From Delphinus delphis (lineage: Eukaryota > Chordata > Mammalia > Artiodactyla > Delphinidae), in the NCBI RefSeq assembly GCF_949987515.2, contig NC_082698.1, positions 26,998,070-27,062,069 on the forward strand: 64,000 nucleotides of DNA. Direction: 5' to 3'. Numbering within the stretch: the stretch's first letter is position 1; each line of letters opens with the position of its first letter. The notes below the pieces were generated by a model. The model made no database searches. It was not told where the DNA came from and was given only the letters and a program-made list of their open reading frames with translations. A program made the position numbers and the translations under genes. Shown here piece by piece: positions 42,130 to 51,870 of the stretch.

Positions 42130-42378
42130 AAAGGAGGCAGAATAGTGTAGGGGTTAAGAGCATAAGCTTTGTTGTCAGACAGACCTGAATAACAGGCCAA
42201 GTTCTGCTTACTGGCTGTGCAACTTTGGCAAGTTACTGAACCTCTCTGAGCCTGAGTTTCGTCGTCTGGAAAATGGCACCAATAGTGTTGCTAACCTCAG
42301 AGGGTCATTGACATTATACACAGAGAACTCCAACCAGGGCCTGGAGTGCAGTGAGCACTCAGTACCTGCTAGCTATCC
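42130..42378 (+). mobile_element. MIR SINE, near full length
   Basis: AGTGTAGGGGTTAAGAGCATAAGCTTTG, TGCTTACTGGCTGTGCAACTTTGGCAAGTTACTGAACCTCTCTGAGCC, GTCTGGAAAATGGCACC, GCAGTGAGCACTCAGTACC. It includes the tRNA-like head. Confidence 0.92.
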
Positions 42379-42545
42379 TTAGCAAGCCTGTTTTCCTCGG
42401 CTGTAAAATGGGGATATCGGTTGTAACTTCCCCATAGGGGTCTTATGGGGAACAAATTAGATAAAGCCTGTAAAGTGCTTAGCACAATGTCTAGTACATA
42501 AATAAGCCCTCAATACATGTTACCTGTTGTTATTATATTATTTTT
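42379..42545 (+). mobile_element. MIR SINE 3' part, abutting another MIR
   Basis: TTTTCCTCGGCTGTAAAATGGGGATATCGG, GGAACAAATTAGATAAAGCCTGTAAAGTGCTTAGCACAATGTC and CCTCAATACATGTTACC. Same orientation and directly following the previous MIR. Confidence 0.88.
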
Positions 42546-43112
42546 ATCTTTATTATTCCCTGCTGCCTTGGAACTGGTGATTTAGTTGAGGAGACTGAGG
42601 CCAGGCCACTCCCTTAGCCATCTGAGGTACCTGGCTCCTTTCACAAGGGCTTTCTGAAGCCCAATCCCCTTGGAGAACCCTTCTGGTTTGTATTTTTTAA
42701 TCCAGGCAGATAGAAAGTTGCCAGGAGCTGAGATGATCGCTGGACTTGCCATAGATTGGGACCCCCATGACTACCCCTGCCCCCAGGAGAAACCTGTCAG
42801 CAACATGGCCATCTGTGGGAGGGCCGACAGGGCCTTACTCGTGTCCCCCTGAAGCTCAAGAGGTGCGTGGGCTGGAGGAGGGTGCTCACCTGTTTCCATC
42901 TGGGAGGCTCTGGGGAGAACCCGGGTCTCACAACACCCCTATCCCTTTCCCATCCTTGCTCCTCCAATTCCTCTCCCTCTCCCAAGGCTGGAGGGGGGGT
43001 GGGGGCTGAGCAGATCAAAAAAGAGGGTAGTTAATGTTTCCCACTTGACCTTTCTCCCCCACCCCCAACACTTGCCCCCAGCGGGCGGGCAGGCTGAGGG
43101 GGTGAATGGAGT
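42546..43112. other. Single-copy sequence, no gene recognised
   Basis: GC-moderate; no repeat or domain recognised. Short G-runs occur at about 42990-43005. Confidence 0.4.
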
Positions 43113-43185
43113 AGAGGGCACGATTTTCACATTAATGGCAGCATATGTTGTGTTTATTGACACCGCAGGGTCCGTGCTTGTGGTG
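43113..43185. promoter_or_regulatory. Small candidate regulatory element
   Basis: GGGCACGATTTTCACATTAATGGCAGCATATGTTGTGTTTATTGACACCGC is an AT-rich island with a CATTAATG homeodomain palindrome, an E-box CATATG and a FOX-type TGTTTATTGAC, set in G-rich sequence. Confidence 0.4.
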
Positions 43186-43380
43186 AGGAGGGGGGCTCCT
43201 AGGAGGCCACAGGCAGGAGGGGGCTGGGGGAAGAGGAGATGGAGGGGAAGGCTGCCTGCGGGTGGGGAGGGGAGAGAGGGGAGCCTGGGGCCTGGGGGGA
43301 GGGAGGCAGGAACAATATTGTTGCGCGAGCACACCAGGTGCTCGCTGTCAGCCCGAACAAAAAGGAAGAGTCAGCAACTC

Positions 43381-43425
43381 TGAGGCGGGGCGGGGCGGGG
43401 CCGGGCGGGGGGGGGGCGGGAGGCG
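43381..43425 (+). repeat. G-quadruplex-prone GC-box tract
   Basis: Five closely spaced runs of at least three G, including GGGGCGGGGCGGGG and a ten-base G-run. The GGGGCGGGG words are SP1/KLF sites. Nearby CCCCGTTAG and CGGGGG words keep local CpG density high. Confidence 0.85.
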
Positions 43426-44555
43426 GGAGCCACCGCCTGCTCCAGCCTTGCAGCCTCTCCCTATTAACCCTTGCTCTGCCACGCTGCTGAAGAAGGGAGG
43501 AGCATCCGGGGGATCTCCGCTCAGCCCTGGTCTATTCAGAGATACCACATCCCCGTTAGTTCTCTGGGAGATGTGGTTACGTCTGGGGTCGGTAGTGGCA
43601 GGACTTTCCTTTCCCTTCCTCAAAGCCTGAAGGAAATGAAGCCCCCTCTCTGTTCCACGCTTTCCATAATGGGGGCGCGTGGCGGGGGCGGACTTTATGT
43701 AGTCCTTGGGAAGTCGGCAAACCAGAATGGCAGGAGTCAGTGACCTAGGGCTTCTGAAAGCAGCTGCAGGTAGGGGCTGTGTGAAGAAGGGATTTAAAAA
43801 GGGGATGATGGGCCCTCCAACGAAGGAAGTGAGGTTGCAAAGATCCCCACAAGTCCCCTCTCCCTACCATGGCGGCAGATTCCTTGCCTCCTGGACGTCT
43901 TCCCAGGGTTGTCTGGCCCAGGGCCAGGGGAGCAGGAGGAGAGGGGGACTTGGCCTGTTCTGTAGAGATGGCTCTCAGTCAGCTGAGAAGACTGGCTTCC
44001 TCACTCCTTAGTCTGAAAAGCACTGGGGGCTCATCCTGGAAACCCAGGATGAGGAGGGTAAATAGCAAAATGGGCTCACGACCCTGGACCCCAATCTGGA
44101 GGTCTGGGAGGGTCTCCTGGGTTCCTGGCTGGGGAGCAGAGCTGCAGGTGCCCGGCTTTCACTGGTCTCCCTGTCTCCCTTCCCCTTCCTGCAAAGCCAG
44201 GAAGGGAAGCAAGGTGCTCAGAGATGCTAGGCCTCGGCTTTCAGCATTCTCACGGCTTGGGTCCCTCCCCTAGGGTTGCGGGAGGATGGGAGGGAGGGAA
44301 AGAGGATCTCTGAGGGGAAGAAGGGGGACTGGCCTCCTCCTACCCCAAGGAGGCAAGAGTTAGGGTTTATACTCCACCCCTGAGTGCTGGTCTCCTCCAG
44401 CCTGTGACCTAACATTCTGGAACCTTCCATATGGGCGTTAACTATCGTCCAGGCTATTCTATTCTAGAGTCCATGTCTTGGGCACTCTGGATTAGTGTCC
44501 TAAATCCCCAGGCACTGGGGCAGGGGGAGGGGAGGCACTAGAGGAGGAGGATGGT
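43426..44555. other. Single-copy GC-rich sequence, no gene recognised
   Basis: Overlapping Gly/Pro/Arg-rich frames up to 134 codons run on both strands without domains. No repeat family recognised. Confidence 0.35.
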
Positions 44556-44559
44556 GACC

Positions 44560-45075
44560 TTTCATATCTCCACTTTCGAGCCCCACCGCTGTCTGGCCAC
44601 CAGGGGTCTCTGAATATAGGTGCAGAGGCCTCTGGGGATGTCGCCACCCAGGGCTGCACTCGAGGCGGGCACGCCGGCCTGGAACCCTCCTCGCCACCTT
44701 CCCCTTGCAGACAGGCAGCTCCAGCCCTCGCACCTCGCGCTCGGGGGCACCCTCTCCCGCGCGGCGGCACGAAGGCCGGCGCAGAGCCTGCCGCTCGCGC
44801 CCCTCGCCGCTCTCACCCCTTCTCTTCCCGGGACTGCAGGCCGGCGCCGCGCCCTGCCTCGCCGGCCTCCAGCTGCGCACGGAGCGGTCCCGGCTCGGCT
44901 CCAGCTCCTCAATGGCCCTGCTCCCCCATTACCCTGATGTCGGCGCCTCTCCCCCTCGGCTTTATCGGCTCTCAGCCGTCTCCGCCAGGGTAATGAGGGC
45001 CCTCCTAATTACCATCCAACAAACTCCACTTACATTAACAGCTCCTTCCGAGGAGCGGCAACATCTGCTGTGCGC
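44560..45075. promoter_or_regulatory. CpG-rich block ending in a homeodomain-site cluster
   Basis: Seen: high CpG from about 44640 (CACTCGAGGCGGGCACGCCGGCC, CCCGCGCGGCGGCACG, CCGGCGCCGCGCCC). It gives way at 44915-45065 to CCCATTACCCTGATG, GGCTTTATCGGC, a near-palindrome at 44989-45013 and CACTTACATTAACAGC. A 236-codon frame at 44705-45415 crosses it but has Ser/Pro/Arg-rich sequence and no domain. Inference: a CpG-island enhancer or promoter. Confidence 0.5.
44989..45013. promoter_or_regulatory. Near-palindromic paired homeodomain site
   Basis: TAAT at 44991-44994, the perfect palindrome GAGGGCCCTC at 44995-45004, and CTAATTA at 45005-45011, bounded by GG and CC. Two inverted TAAT cores flank a ten-base spacer. 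The arrangement would suit two homeodomain proteins or a dimer, though the spacer is longer than the classic 2-3 bp P2/P3 spacing. Confidence 0.45.
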
Positions 45076-45485
45076 AGGCAGGCGCCCCTCCCCCGCCTCT
45101 CGCCCCCCTTCCCTCGCCGCTCCCCTCTTTCTGGGTCCTCTCCCCCGACCCTCTTCTCCACCCTCTCTGACCCCCAGCTCCTACTCTCCTCTTCTAATCT
45201 CTTCTCTATTCATGCCCTCCCCGCCACTCTGCCAGCCAGGCCCTTTTCAACTTCAGCATCCCAGAATGAGAGATCCACGTAGAGGCAGGGCTCCAGAGGT
45301 ACGGAGAGATGGAGACACTCAGATAGGCGGGGCCGGGCTCCAAGAGACGCATAAACTCAGGGCCCCAGAAACACTGCCAGGAACAAGTAGAAAGTGGAAG
45401 CAGCAGAGATTGTGAAAGAGATTGGTGTGTGGGGTGCGCCAGACTACCTGTGCGGAGCGGGGCAGGGACTGTCTTGTCCAGGGCA

Positions 45486-45910
45486 AGGTATGTGCACGGT
45501 ATGCACATATGTGGACACGTGTCATGTATTGTGCATGCTCATTTCAGCATCGTGTGTATATGTACACGTCAGTGTATGCGTGTGTATCTGTGCATTCACG
45601 AGTACATCTATTCATCTATTATGCATTTGCATCAGGTATGTAATTATATTTGCCTAGATGTATCTCTGTGCTTGCATTCTGTGACTGTGTATCTGTGTAT
45701 GGGCATATACTTGTCTATCATATATGTGATGTTGCATGTGTAGCAGTTGAGCATGACTTGTGTACATGTATGATCCATGTTCAAAATCGTGTGTGTATTT
45801 GGGTGAGATGCCTATGTGGCTCTGGGTGTGTTTGCATCTCTGCATGCATGCCTATGCATGTGTGTATCATCTGTGTAATTATTTGATGAGAGTGGGAGCA
45901 TGTGTGTGTT
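45486..45910. repeat. Degenerate TG/CA-rich tract
   Basis: Dense TGTG, GCAT and ATGT words over about 425 bp (GTATGCACATATGTGGACACGTGTCATG, GTGTATGCGTGTGTATCTGTGC). Alternating purine-pyrimidine stretches are frequent, so it is Z-DNA-prone. Open frames here have only Cys/His/Tyr-rich low-complexity products. Confidence 0.6.
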
Positions 45911-46024
45911 CCTGCTCCATGGGGGATGACAGGCAGTTGGGAAGACACTGAGCCCATTTTATCTGAGGTTAACAGGGGTCACATTTCACTCCTGGAAGTC
46001 CCTCCCCCTCCCCCCACCCCATAC

Positions 46025-46145
46025 AATTAAGCCTCAGTGTGGTGGAAAGACAGCCAACAGACATTAAGAAAGTTCAACAATATTATCAGCTCCTAATCCA
46101 ATTAGTTACTGTTTATTTGGGAATCCAGCTCCAGGTCAGCTTCTG
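46025..46145. promoter_or_regulatory. Candidate conserved noncoding element
   Basis: CAACAATATTATCAGCTCCTAATCCAATTAGTTACTGTTTATTTGGG holds a SOX-like AACAATA, an OTX/bicoid-type TAATCC, a CAATTAG homeodomain core and a FOX-type TGTTTATTT within about 50 bp. No repeat signature. Confidence 0.45.
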
Positions 46146-47425
46146 GGGAGGAGGCCTGGGAGATAGGAGGGCATGGGATGGGGACAGGCTGAAAGAAACT
46201 ACTGAAGGTGGCCAGGGCTGTCCCCGTGGCTGGAAGCCGGGGTGGGGGCAGGATCCCAAAACACCGCCTAATACTGTACCTCCCACTTGCTACTTGGAAG
46301 CTGGGTAGCTCTGGGGAAGGGCCTGCATTGCACAGGAGGGGCTGAGATATGGGGTTTCATTTCCAGAGATTGGGGTGTAAGAGAAGAGGGGTTGTCTCCA
46401 TCATCTGAGAGACCACCTGCCTCTTTCCAGCCTTGGGATCCCTAAGAGGTGGCTGGGAGCTGGACAGCCTGCCTCAGGGCTGTGGCCAGGTTCCCTCTGG
46501 ATGGGAGTCAGAGGAGGAGATGTTGGTAAATGCACTATTAGTTCTTGAAGCCACTTCATTAATCCTGCCCTCTGTTTTATTTCCTCTTTTCTCTCCCACA
46601 TCCTTTTCTGAGCTTTAGCGGGACCTTTACTCCCTCCCACCCCAGGACAAGCAGGGGCAGTAACTTGAGCCCATAGGGTTCCCAGGGTCCCTCTCCTGAG
46701 TATAAATAGTGGAAGAGAACCAGAACATGGACTCCTGACCTTGGACAGGGAGCTGCTCAGTGGGACTAAGGGCCCTGGGCAGGAGGGGAATAGGTGAGGT
46801 GTCTTCACCCTGCTCTGACCCTCCCTGACCTCTCAGGGATGGACAATATCCTGGGTGCCCAGGATATGCAGACGTCTAACAGGAAAAGGGATGGCTGCTG
46901 TATTCCAGGCCAGATTCCAGGCCACCCTAGCTCAGCAGTCAGGGGCAGGCAGGGCTGACACTGTGGTGAACTCAGACCCCATCTGTGGCCAAATCAGCGT
47001 GACAGGAACAGCCATGCTCCTCCAGGAGCCAAGCCAGGGGTCATTTTTGCTTGTTTCTTAAGGATAAAAGTCCATGGGCCTGAGCCCCCCAGAACTCGAC
47101 TGCTTGTTCTTCCTGCCCCCAGTGCCCTCCTCTCAATATAGAAACCCCACGATTTGCTTTCTCCTCACTGTCCTTTCCAGGCACGTATTCTTGAAAACAC
47201 ACACACAACTATATATACACACACACCTACTCACAAACCTGCCTCTAAGACTCCAGGCTGGAGATGGCCAGGGTATAAAGACATTGGCAGTGTTCCTCAT
47301 CTAAGGACTTACAAAGGATCTCCGTGCTTTACAGAAGACTCCTCTGAAAGGCATCTCCCCATTTCCACCCCCAAAAGATAACAATGAGGATAATACTTTA
47401 ACGATGATGATAATAATACATATAT
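46146..47425. other. Single-copy sequence, no gene recognised
   Basis: TATAAATA at 46701-46708 resembles a TATA or MEF2 box but has no other promoter features. AT-rich words at about 46525-46580 (AATGCACTATTAGTTC, CATTAATCC) are suggestive only. Short CA repeats lie at about 47195-47225. Confidence 0.35.
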
Positions 47426-47429
47426 TTAC

Positions 47430-47595
47430 CCTAGCAGTTTTCATCCTTAGTCAAGCCTTGGAGTCACACAGAAGGGCTCTTAAAAAATGTACATGCCCAG
47501 GCTCCACCCTGGATCAAGCCAATCTGTATCTCCACGGTTGGGTCCCTGGAATCCATATATTTTATAAAGCCCCATAAATGTTGGCTATGGTTTAA
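47430..47595 (+). mobile_element. MER5-like DNA transposon fossil
   Basis: AGTTTTCATCCTTAGTCAAGCCTTGGAGTCACACAGAAGGGCTC, CCCAGGCTCCACCCTGGATCAAGCCAATCTG and a final GGCTATGGTTTAAAAATTC follow the general MER5 layout. Diverged. Confidence 0.55.
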
Positions 47596-47654
47596 AAATT
47601 CTATCAGTTTTTAACATTGCAATTTACAAATGACAAAGCACTGCCTCTTGTTCT

Positions 47655-47728
47655 CTCATTAGCCAGAGCAGTATTATTATCTCCATTTTATAGATGAGGA
47701 AACTGTGGCCCAAGCTGATTAAAGGTAG
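47655..47728 (-). mobile_element. MIR fragment, antisense
   Basis: CAGTATTATTATCTCCATTTTATAGATGAGGAAACTGTGGCCC matches the complement of the MIR core; the rest is missing. Confidence 0.65.
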
Positions 47729-47734
47729 TGGTTT

Positions 47735-47772
47735 TCCCTTCCTTCCTTCCTTCCTTCCTCCCTCCCTCTCTC
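47735..47772. repeat. (TTCC)n/(TC)n simple repeat
   Basis: CCTTCCTTCCTTCCTTCCTTCCTCCCTCCCTCTCTC precedes the SINE tail. Confidence 0.92.
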
Positions 47773-47970
47773 TTTTTTAACATATTTATTTATTTATTCA
47801 TTTATTTTGGCTGCGCTGGGTCTCAGCCATGCCACAGGGATCTTCGTGGTGGCATGCGGGCTCTCAGTTGCAGCATGCATGTAGGATCTAGTTCCCCGAC
47901 CAGGGATCGAAGCTGGGTCCCCTGCATTGGGAGCGCAGAGTCTTAGCCACTGGACCACCAGGGAAGTCCC
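47773..47970 (-). mobile_element. tRNA-derived SINE (CHR-like), antisense
   Basis: T-rich tail with TTTATTTATTTATTCATTTATTTT, GGCTGCGCTGGGTCTCAGCC, CCGACCAGGGATCGAAGC (B box complement) and GGACCACCAGGGAAGTCCC head. Possible TSD TCTCTCTTT on both sides, uncertain because of the neighbouring TC repeat. Confidence 0.93.
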
Positions 47971-48154
47971 ATCTCTCTTTCTTTTTTATTAAGGAACCAG
48001 GTCTCCTGACTCCAAGGGCAGCTTGTCAGGTTCCAACAGAATCTAGTCAGTCATTGGAATTTAGAACACCTAGATGGGTCTGCCCTGATGAAAGAGCTCC
48101 CTCCTTTGTGATGTCTGCTTCCAAGCTCAGCCTCTTCCTGGATATCAATTCCTT

Positions 48155-48248
48155 TAATTTAACAATCCCTTATTAAGCTCTTACTTAGGCAATATAGAAC
48201 ATCTCAAGAGGAATAAGACAAGAGTCTTGCTCTCTACTATGTGGCAGG
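48155..48248 (-). mobile_element. L2 3' end, antisense
   Basis: TTTAACAATCCCTTATTAAGCTCTTACTTAGGC, followed by GAGGAATAAGACAAGAGTCTTGCTC, fits the complement of the L2 3' end. Likely continues at 49195 after two later insertions. Confidence 0.6.
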
Positions 48249-48249
48249 A

Positions 48250-48462
48250 GAGAAGCAACGTGATGCATTTGGACAAACAGGGACTTTGGTGTCCGGTAGT
48301 TTTGCATTTGTATTCTTGTTCTACTATATATCATCCATGTCATTTTGTTCAACTTATAAGCAGCTCAGAGCCTCACTTGTAAAATGGAGATAATAATACC
48401 AGCTTTCTAGAGTTGTTCCTAGTGTCACATCTGATCAATAGATGGTAAATATGATTACTATT
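48250..48462 (+). mobile_element. MIR SINE
   Basis: GGACTTTGGTGTCCGGTAG, CATGTCATTTTGTTCAACTTATAAGCAGCTCAGAGCCTCACTTGTAAAATGGAGATAATAATACC and AGAGTTGTTCCTAGTG track MIR with heavy divergence. Confidence 0.65.
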
Positions 48463-48474
48463 ATTTGAAATATA

Positions 48475-49160
48475 AAGAACTATAACACCTGCCTGAATGG
48501 CTATAATTAAAAAGGTTGACAATACTGGAGCAACTAGAACTCACACATTGTTGGGAGTGTAAGTTGGTAAAATCACTTTGGATTAATGTTTGGCAGTACC
48601 TACTGAAACTATGTATATCCTACAACTCTGCAAATCTACTCCTGGGTATATGCCCATGAGAAATAAATACGCCCACCAAAAGTCATGTACAAGAATGTTC
48701 ACAGCAGCTGATTTTATAATAGTCCTGAATGGGGACAACACAAATGTCCATCCACAAGAGAACAGGTAAATAAATTTGACATAGTCACACAATGGAATAC
48801 TACAAAGCAAGGAAAAAGAATAGACTACTGAAATATGCATGGATGTAGATGAACCTCACAGATATAATGTTGCACGAAATAAGCTGGACACAAAGTTTAT
48901 ACTGTATGATTCAGTTAAATAAGGTTTCATAACAAACAAAATTATTCTAGGATGATAGAAGTTAGAATAGGAGGTACTGGGGAATGGGGCACAAAGGATC
49001 CCTGTGGAGTGCTAGAAATGTGCTATATCTTGATCTTAGAGGTTACGCGTGTGTGTATTTGCTTGGGCGTGTGTATGTAAAAATTCATTTAAAATTCACT
49101 TAAGATTACTACACTTGGCTGTATATAAGTTATACTTCAATTAAAAATAATTATGCTATG
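48475..49160 (+). mobile_element. L1 LINE 3' fragment, older type
   Basis: CCTGAATGGCTATAATTAAAAAGGTTGACAATACTGG, CTGCAAATCTACTCCTGGGTATATGCCC, GTTCACAGCAGCTGATTTTATAATAGTCC, GTCACACAATGGAATACTAC and GGATGTAGATGAACCTCACAG are L1 ORF2-end/3'-UTR words. It ends with TTATACTTCAATTAAAAATAATTA. More diverged than the L1 at 675. Confidence 0.88.
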
Positions 49161-49194
49161 AGGCAGCCTAAGATTGATGTCTTGAGAGGAGTAA

Positions 49195-49620
49195 AAAGGA
49201 CTATGGAACTCAAAGGAAGAGGTATACCCGGTGGTCATCATGCTTAGGGAGGCGATCAGGAAAGGTTTTGTAAGAAGAGGCATTTATTATGGGACTTGAA
49301 GAAAAGATGGAGCATTGGTAGGTAGAGAAGGAAAGAGCTGTTGACAAAAAAGGCATTTTCCAGTTGGGATGCTCTTGTGTGAAGGGTGGGGAGGAGGAAG
49401 AAGCCTGCAGAGGCAGTTTGAGATTAGATCAGCGAGACCCTCCCTGAGTGCCAGCTGAGAAGTTTGTACCTAAATGGGCGCCAGAGTGTTTGAGCAGTAC
49501 AGGGGCTTAATGGAGTGTGCTTAAATAAGGTTCATCTGGCCGCAAGTGGATTGGCTGAATGGAGGGGAAAGAGGCAGGGTGTCCCTGTGAGGCAGCCTGT
49601 GGGCCTGCTGCAGACCCAAG
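49195..49620 (-). mobile_element. L2 LINE, antisense
   Basis: GCGATCAGGAAAGGTTTTGTAAGAAGAGGCATTTATTATGGGACTTGAAGAAAAGATGG, GGCATTTTCCAGTTGGGATGC, TTTGTACCTAAATGGGCGCCAG and GTTTGAGCAGTACAGGGGC follow antisense L2 as recalled. No coding capacity. Confidence 0.65.
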
Positions 49621-50034
49621 GGCTGTGGGATTCTGGGCCCCAGTCCCTTTGGGTGGCAGGGCCGTGCCCCAGGAGGAGCCAAGGTGCAGTGATGGGAGTC
49701 AGGAGAAGCAGGCATGAGGAGATGGCTCAGCTGAGGGTGGAGTCCTCAGGGAGACAGGTTCCTCCCCAAGCCCCCATTGGGGCATCTGCTGCTGCTGCTT
49801 CTGCATTCCTTCACCACTGGGCCCAGAACACTGAGCTCTGGTTTTTGCCCCGCGGGACTACTGGAAGCTGGGCCTGGAAAAGTGCTCTTCTGTGCCTGTC
49901 TCCTGCCTTCCAGCAGAGCCCAGCACTGTGCCAGGGATGGAGAAGATGAGTAGGAAACATTTGTAAAGTGAAGTCTTAGTTGAGTCTGGCTCAACTAAGA
50001 CAGCAGGAAAGTCCTCAGAAAACTGAAAAGAATA

Positions 50035-50245
50035 GAAGGAAAGTGTAGTTTGCCTGAGTTTGCATATATCACTCACCAGCTGTGTGATCTTGAGCAAGTT
50101 ACTTTCTGTGCCTTGACTCCTTCTAGGTCTGTGGGGATAATAATAGTGCCTGTTTCCCAGAGTCATTGTGAAGATGAAATGAAATAAAGCATCCAAAGCA
50201 ACTGGAATAAGGCCTGATATATAGTAGCTCCGGAGAAACGGTAGT
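50035..50245 (+). mobile_element. MIR SINE
   Basis: ACTCACCAGCTGTGTGATCTTGAGCAAGTTACTTTCTGTGCC, GTCTGTGGGGATAATAATAGTGCCTG, GTCATTGTGAAGATGAAATGAAATAAAGC and GGCCTGATATATAGTAGC. Confidence 0.9.
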
Positions 50246-50613
50246 GATTTGTATAATTGCTTCCAATGGTGGGATTAAAGGTTTTCTTTCTCTTGTTTCT
50301 TTACACTTACTTTCTGCAATAAGCATGGATTACTTGGCTAAGCAGGGAAAAAATTAAGTAAAAGAGGGAAGAAAAAAGAAACTGGTGATAGAAACATGCT
50401 TGAAGGGGCAACCAGAGAAATGGACACTCTTACTCAGAAGCACTCAGCCCCAGAGCAGGGAGAAGGGGCTGTCCCCATATGCCTGGCTCAGCTCAGAGGC
50501 TTGAGTACAGAAGGCGGTTGTGTTTGAACCTTAAAGAGTAAGAGAGGTTTACATTGATTGGCATGTAGATGACTCAGCTCTACAAACCCAACATCTTTAA
50601 TAAAAAACATCAT

Positions 50614-50782
50614 TGGGACTTCCCTGGTGGTCCAGTGGCTAAGACTCCACACTTGCAATTCAGGGGGCCTGGGTTTGATCCCTGGTCAGGGAACTAGATC
50701 CCACATGCCATAACTAAAGATCTTGTGTGTGGCAACTAAGACCCAGCGCAGCCGAATAAAACAAGAAATATTTTTTTAAAAA
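50614..50782 (+). mobile_element. tRNA-derived SINE (CHR/Bov-like), diverged
   Basis: Head GGGACTTCCCTGGTGGTCCAGTGG, GGGTTTGATCCCTGGTCAGGG, CCCACATGCCATAACTAAAG, GACCCAGCGCAGCC and AATAAAACAAGAAATATTTTTTT tail. Confidence 0.92.
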
Positions 50783-50784
50783 GC

Positions 50785-50955
50785 CATCATTCATTGAGTG
50801 CTTACTAGGTGCCAAAGTTTTTATATATTATACTAATCATTGCCACTACACTACAAGGTAAATATTATTACCCCAATTGTTACACCACTCTGAGAAATAA
50901 CTTACCCAAGGTCCTACCACAAAGCTGAGATTTTTAACCCAGTGTTGAATGACTT
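50785..50955 (-). mobile_element. MIR SINE, antisense
   Basis: CATTCATTGAGTGCTTACTAGGTGCC, GGTAAATATTATTACCCC, CTTACCCAAGGTCCTACCACAAAGCTGAG fit the complement of MIR. Confidence 0.75.
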
Positions 50956-51639
50956 CTTCTTTCCACTAACTCTCCAGGCCATATTCCACATATAAGATGC
51001 AGGAAATTCCTCTAAAAGGGAGGATGCTGGGCAGCCAGGCTCTAAGGCCGGGATCCCCCCTCCCCAAGCAGTCCCTGGACTTGTCCCCAGACCTCCTCCC
51101 TAAAGGCAGGCACCAGGCACTGGTCCCTGTCCCCAATCCAGTCAACATTGCCTCAGTCTCCCACCCTCCTAGATGGCTGACTCCCCGTCCCCCAACACCC
51201 TCTTCTCCGCTAGAACTCCCCTCCACCCCCTCCTCCATTCTCTCTTCATCGCTGGACACCCACTCCCCTCCCCTGCCTGCCAACACCATCCATCAGCAGC
51301 ACTTGAAGCTCTGCTGCAGCCCCTCGAAGTTGCTAAATCCCCTATTTGGTTTAGTTCCACTCCACCTCCCCCTGCACAGAGGGACCCAATGGGACGTAGG
51401 GAAATTATATATGTAATAAAGAGCTGGTTTGCTCTGATAATTCTGATAATGATACACACCTCACACCTTCCCACACACACACATTGCCATATATACATGC
51501 ACATATTATACCCTACACCTCCCAATCCACATACTCACCAAAACACATTCCGACCTGTAGACGTGCAGCTCACATCCTGGTGACACTCCCCTGACCAGCG
51601 TCTATATTCACCCCACTAAGGTACATTCTCTGGAAATGT
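50956..51639. other. Single-copy C-rich sequence
   Basis: No gene recognised. A MEF2/AT-rich word ATTATATATGTAATAAAG lies at about 51405-51420. CA-rich at about 51470-51510. Confidence 0.35.
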
Positions 51640-51870
51640 TCTGGGTCAGCTCTCCTCCTCCTGGTTCCCATAACACGCTGCACACCCTCATCATGGCATT
51701 TACTGCCTGTGTCCTGAGGCCTGTCTTCTCTGAAGCCCATTAGACTATGAGCAGGAATAGCAGCTGTGGTTCAATATTAAGCAAGCACGCTGCTTGGGGA
51801 ACATGGTGGCTCCCTCATAACCTTGTTGAGTGAATGACTGAATGAATGAAGAAATGAGTGAATGCACACA
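51640..51870 (+). mobile_element. L2-like 3' end, diverged
   Basis: CCATTAGACTATGAGCAGGAATAGCAGCTGTGG and GTTGAGTGAATGACTGAATGAATGAAG match the L2 3' end at both ends, with a replaced middle. Confidence 0.5.

Noticed and set aside
44705..45415. 236-codon open frame on the plus strand
   Set aside because: Ser/Pro/Arg-rich low-complexity product crossing a CpG-rich block and an AT-rich motif cluster; other phases are open too and no domain is visible.
45486..45910. Possible CRISPR-like or satellite array
   Set aside because: No constant repeat and spacer structure; the tract is irregular TG-rich sequence, and the genome is mammalian.
46701..46708. TATAAATA as a TATA-box promoter
   Set aside because: No initiator, CpG island, downstream exon or other promoter signal accompanies it.
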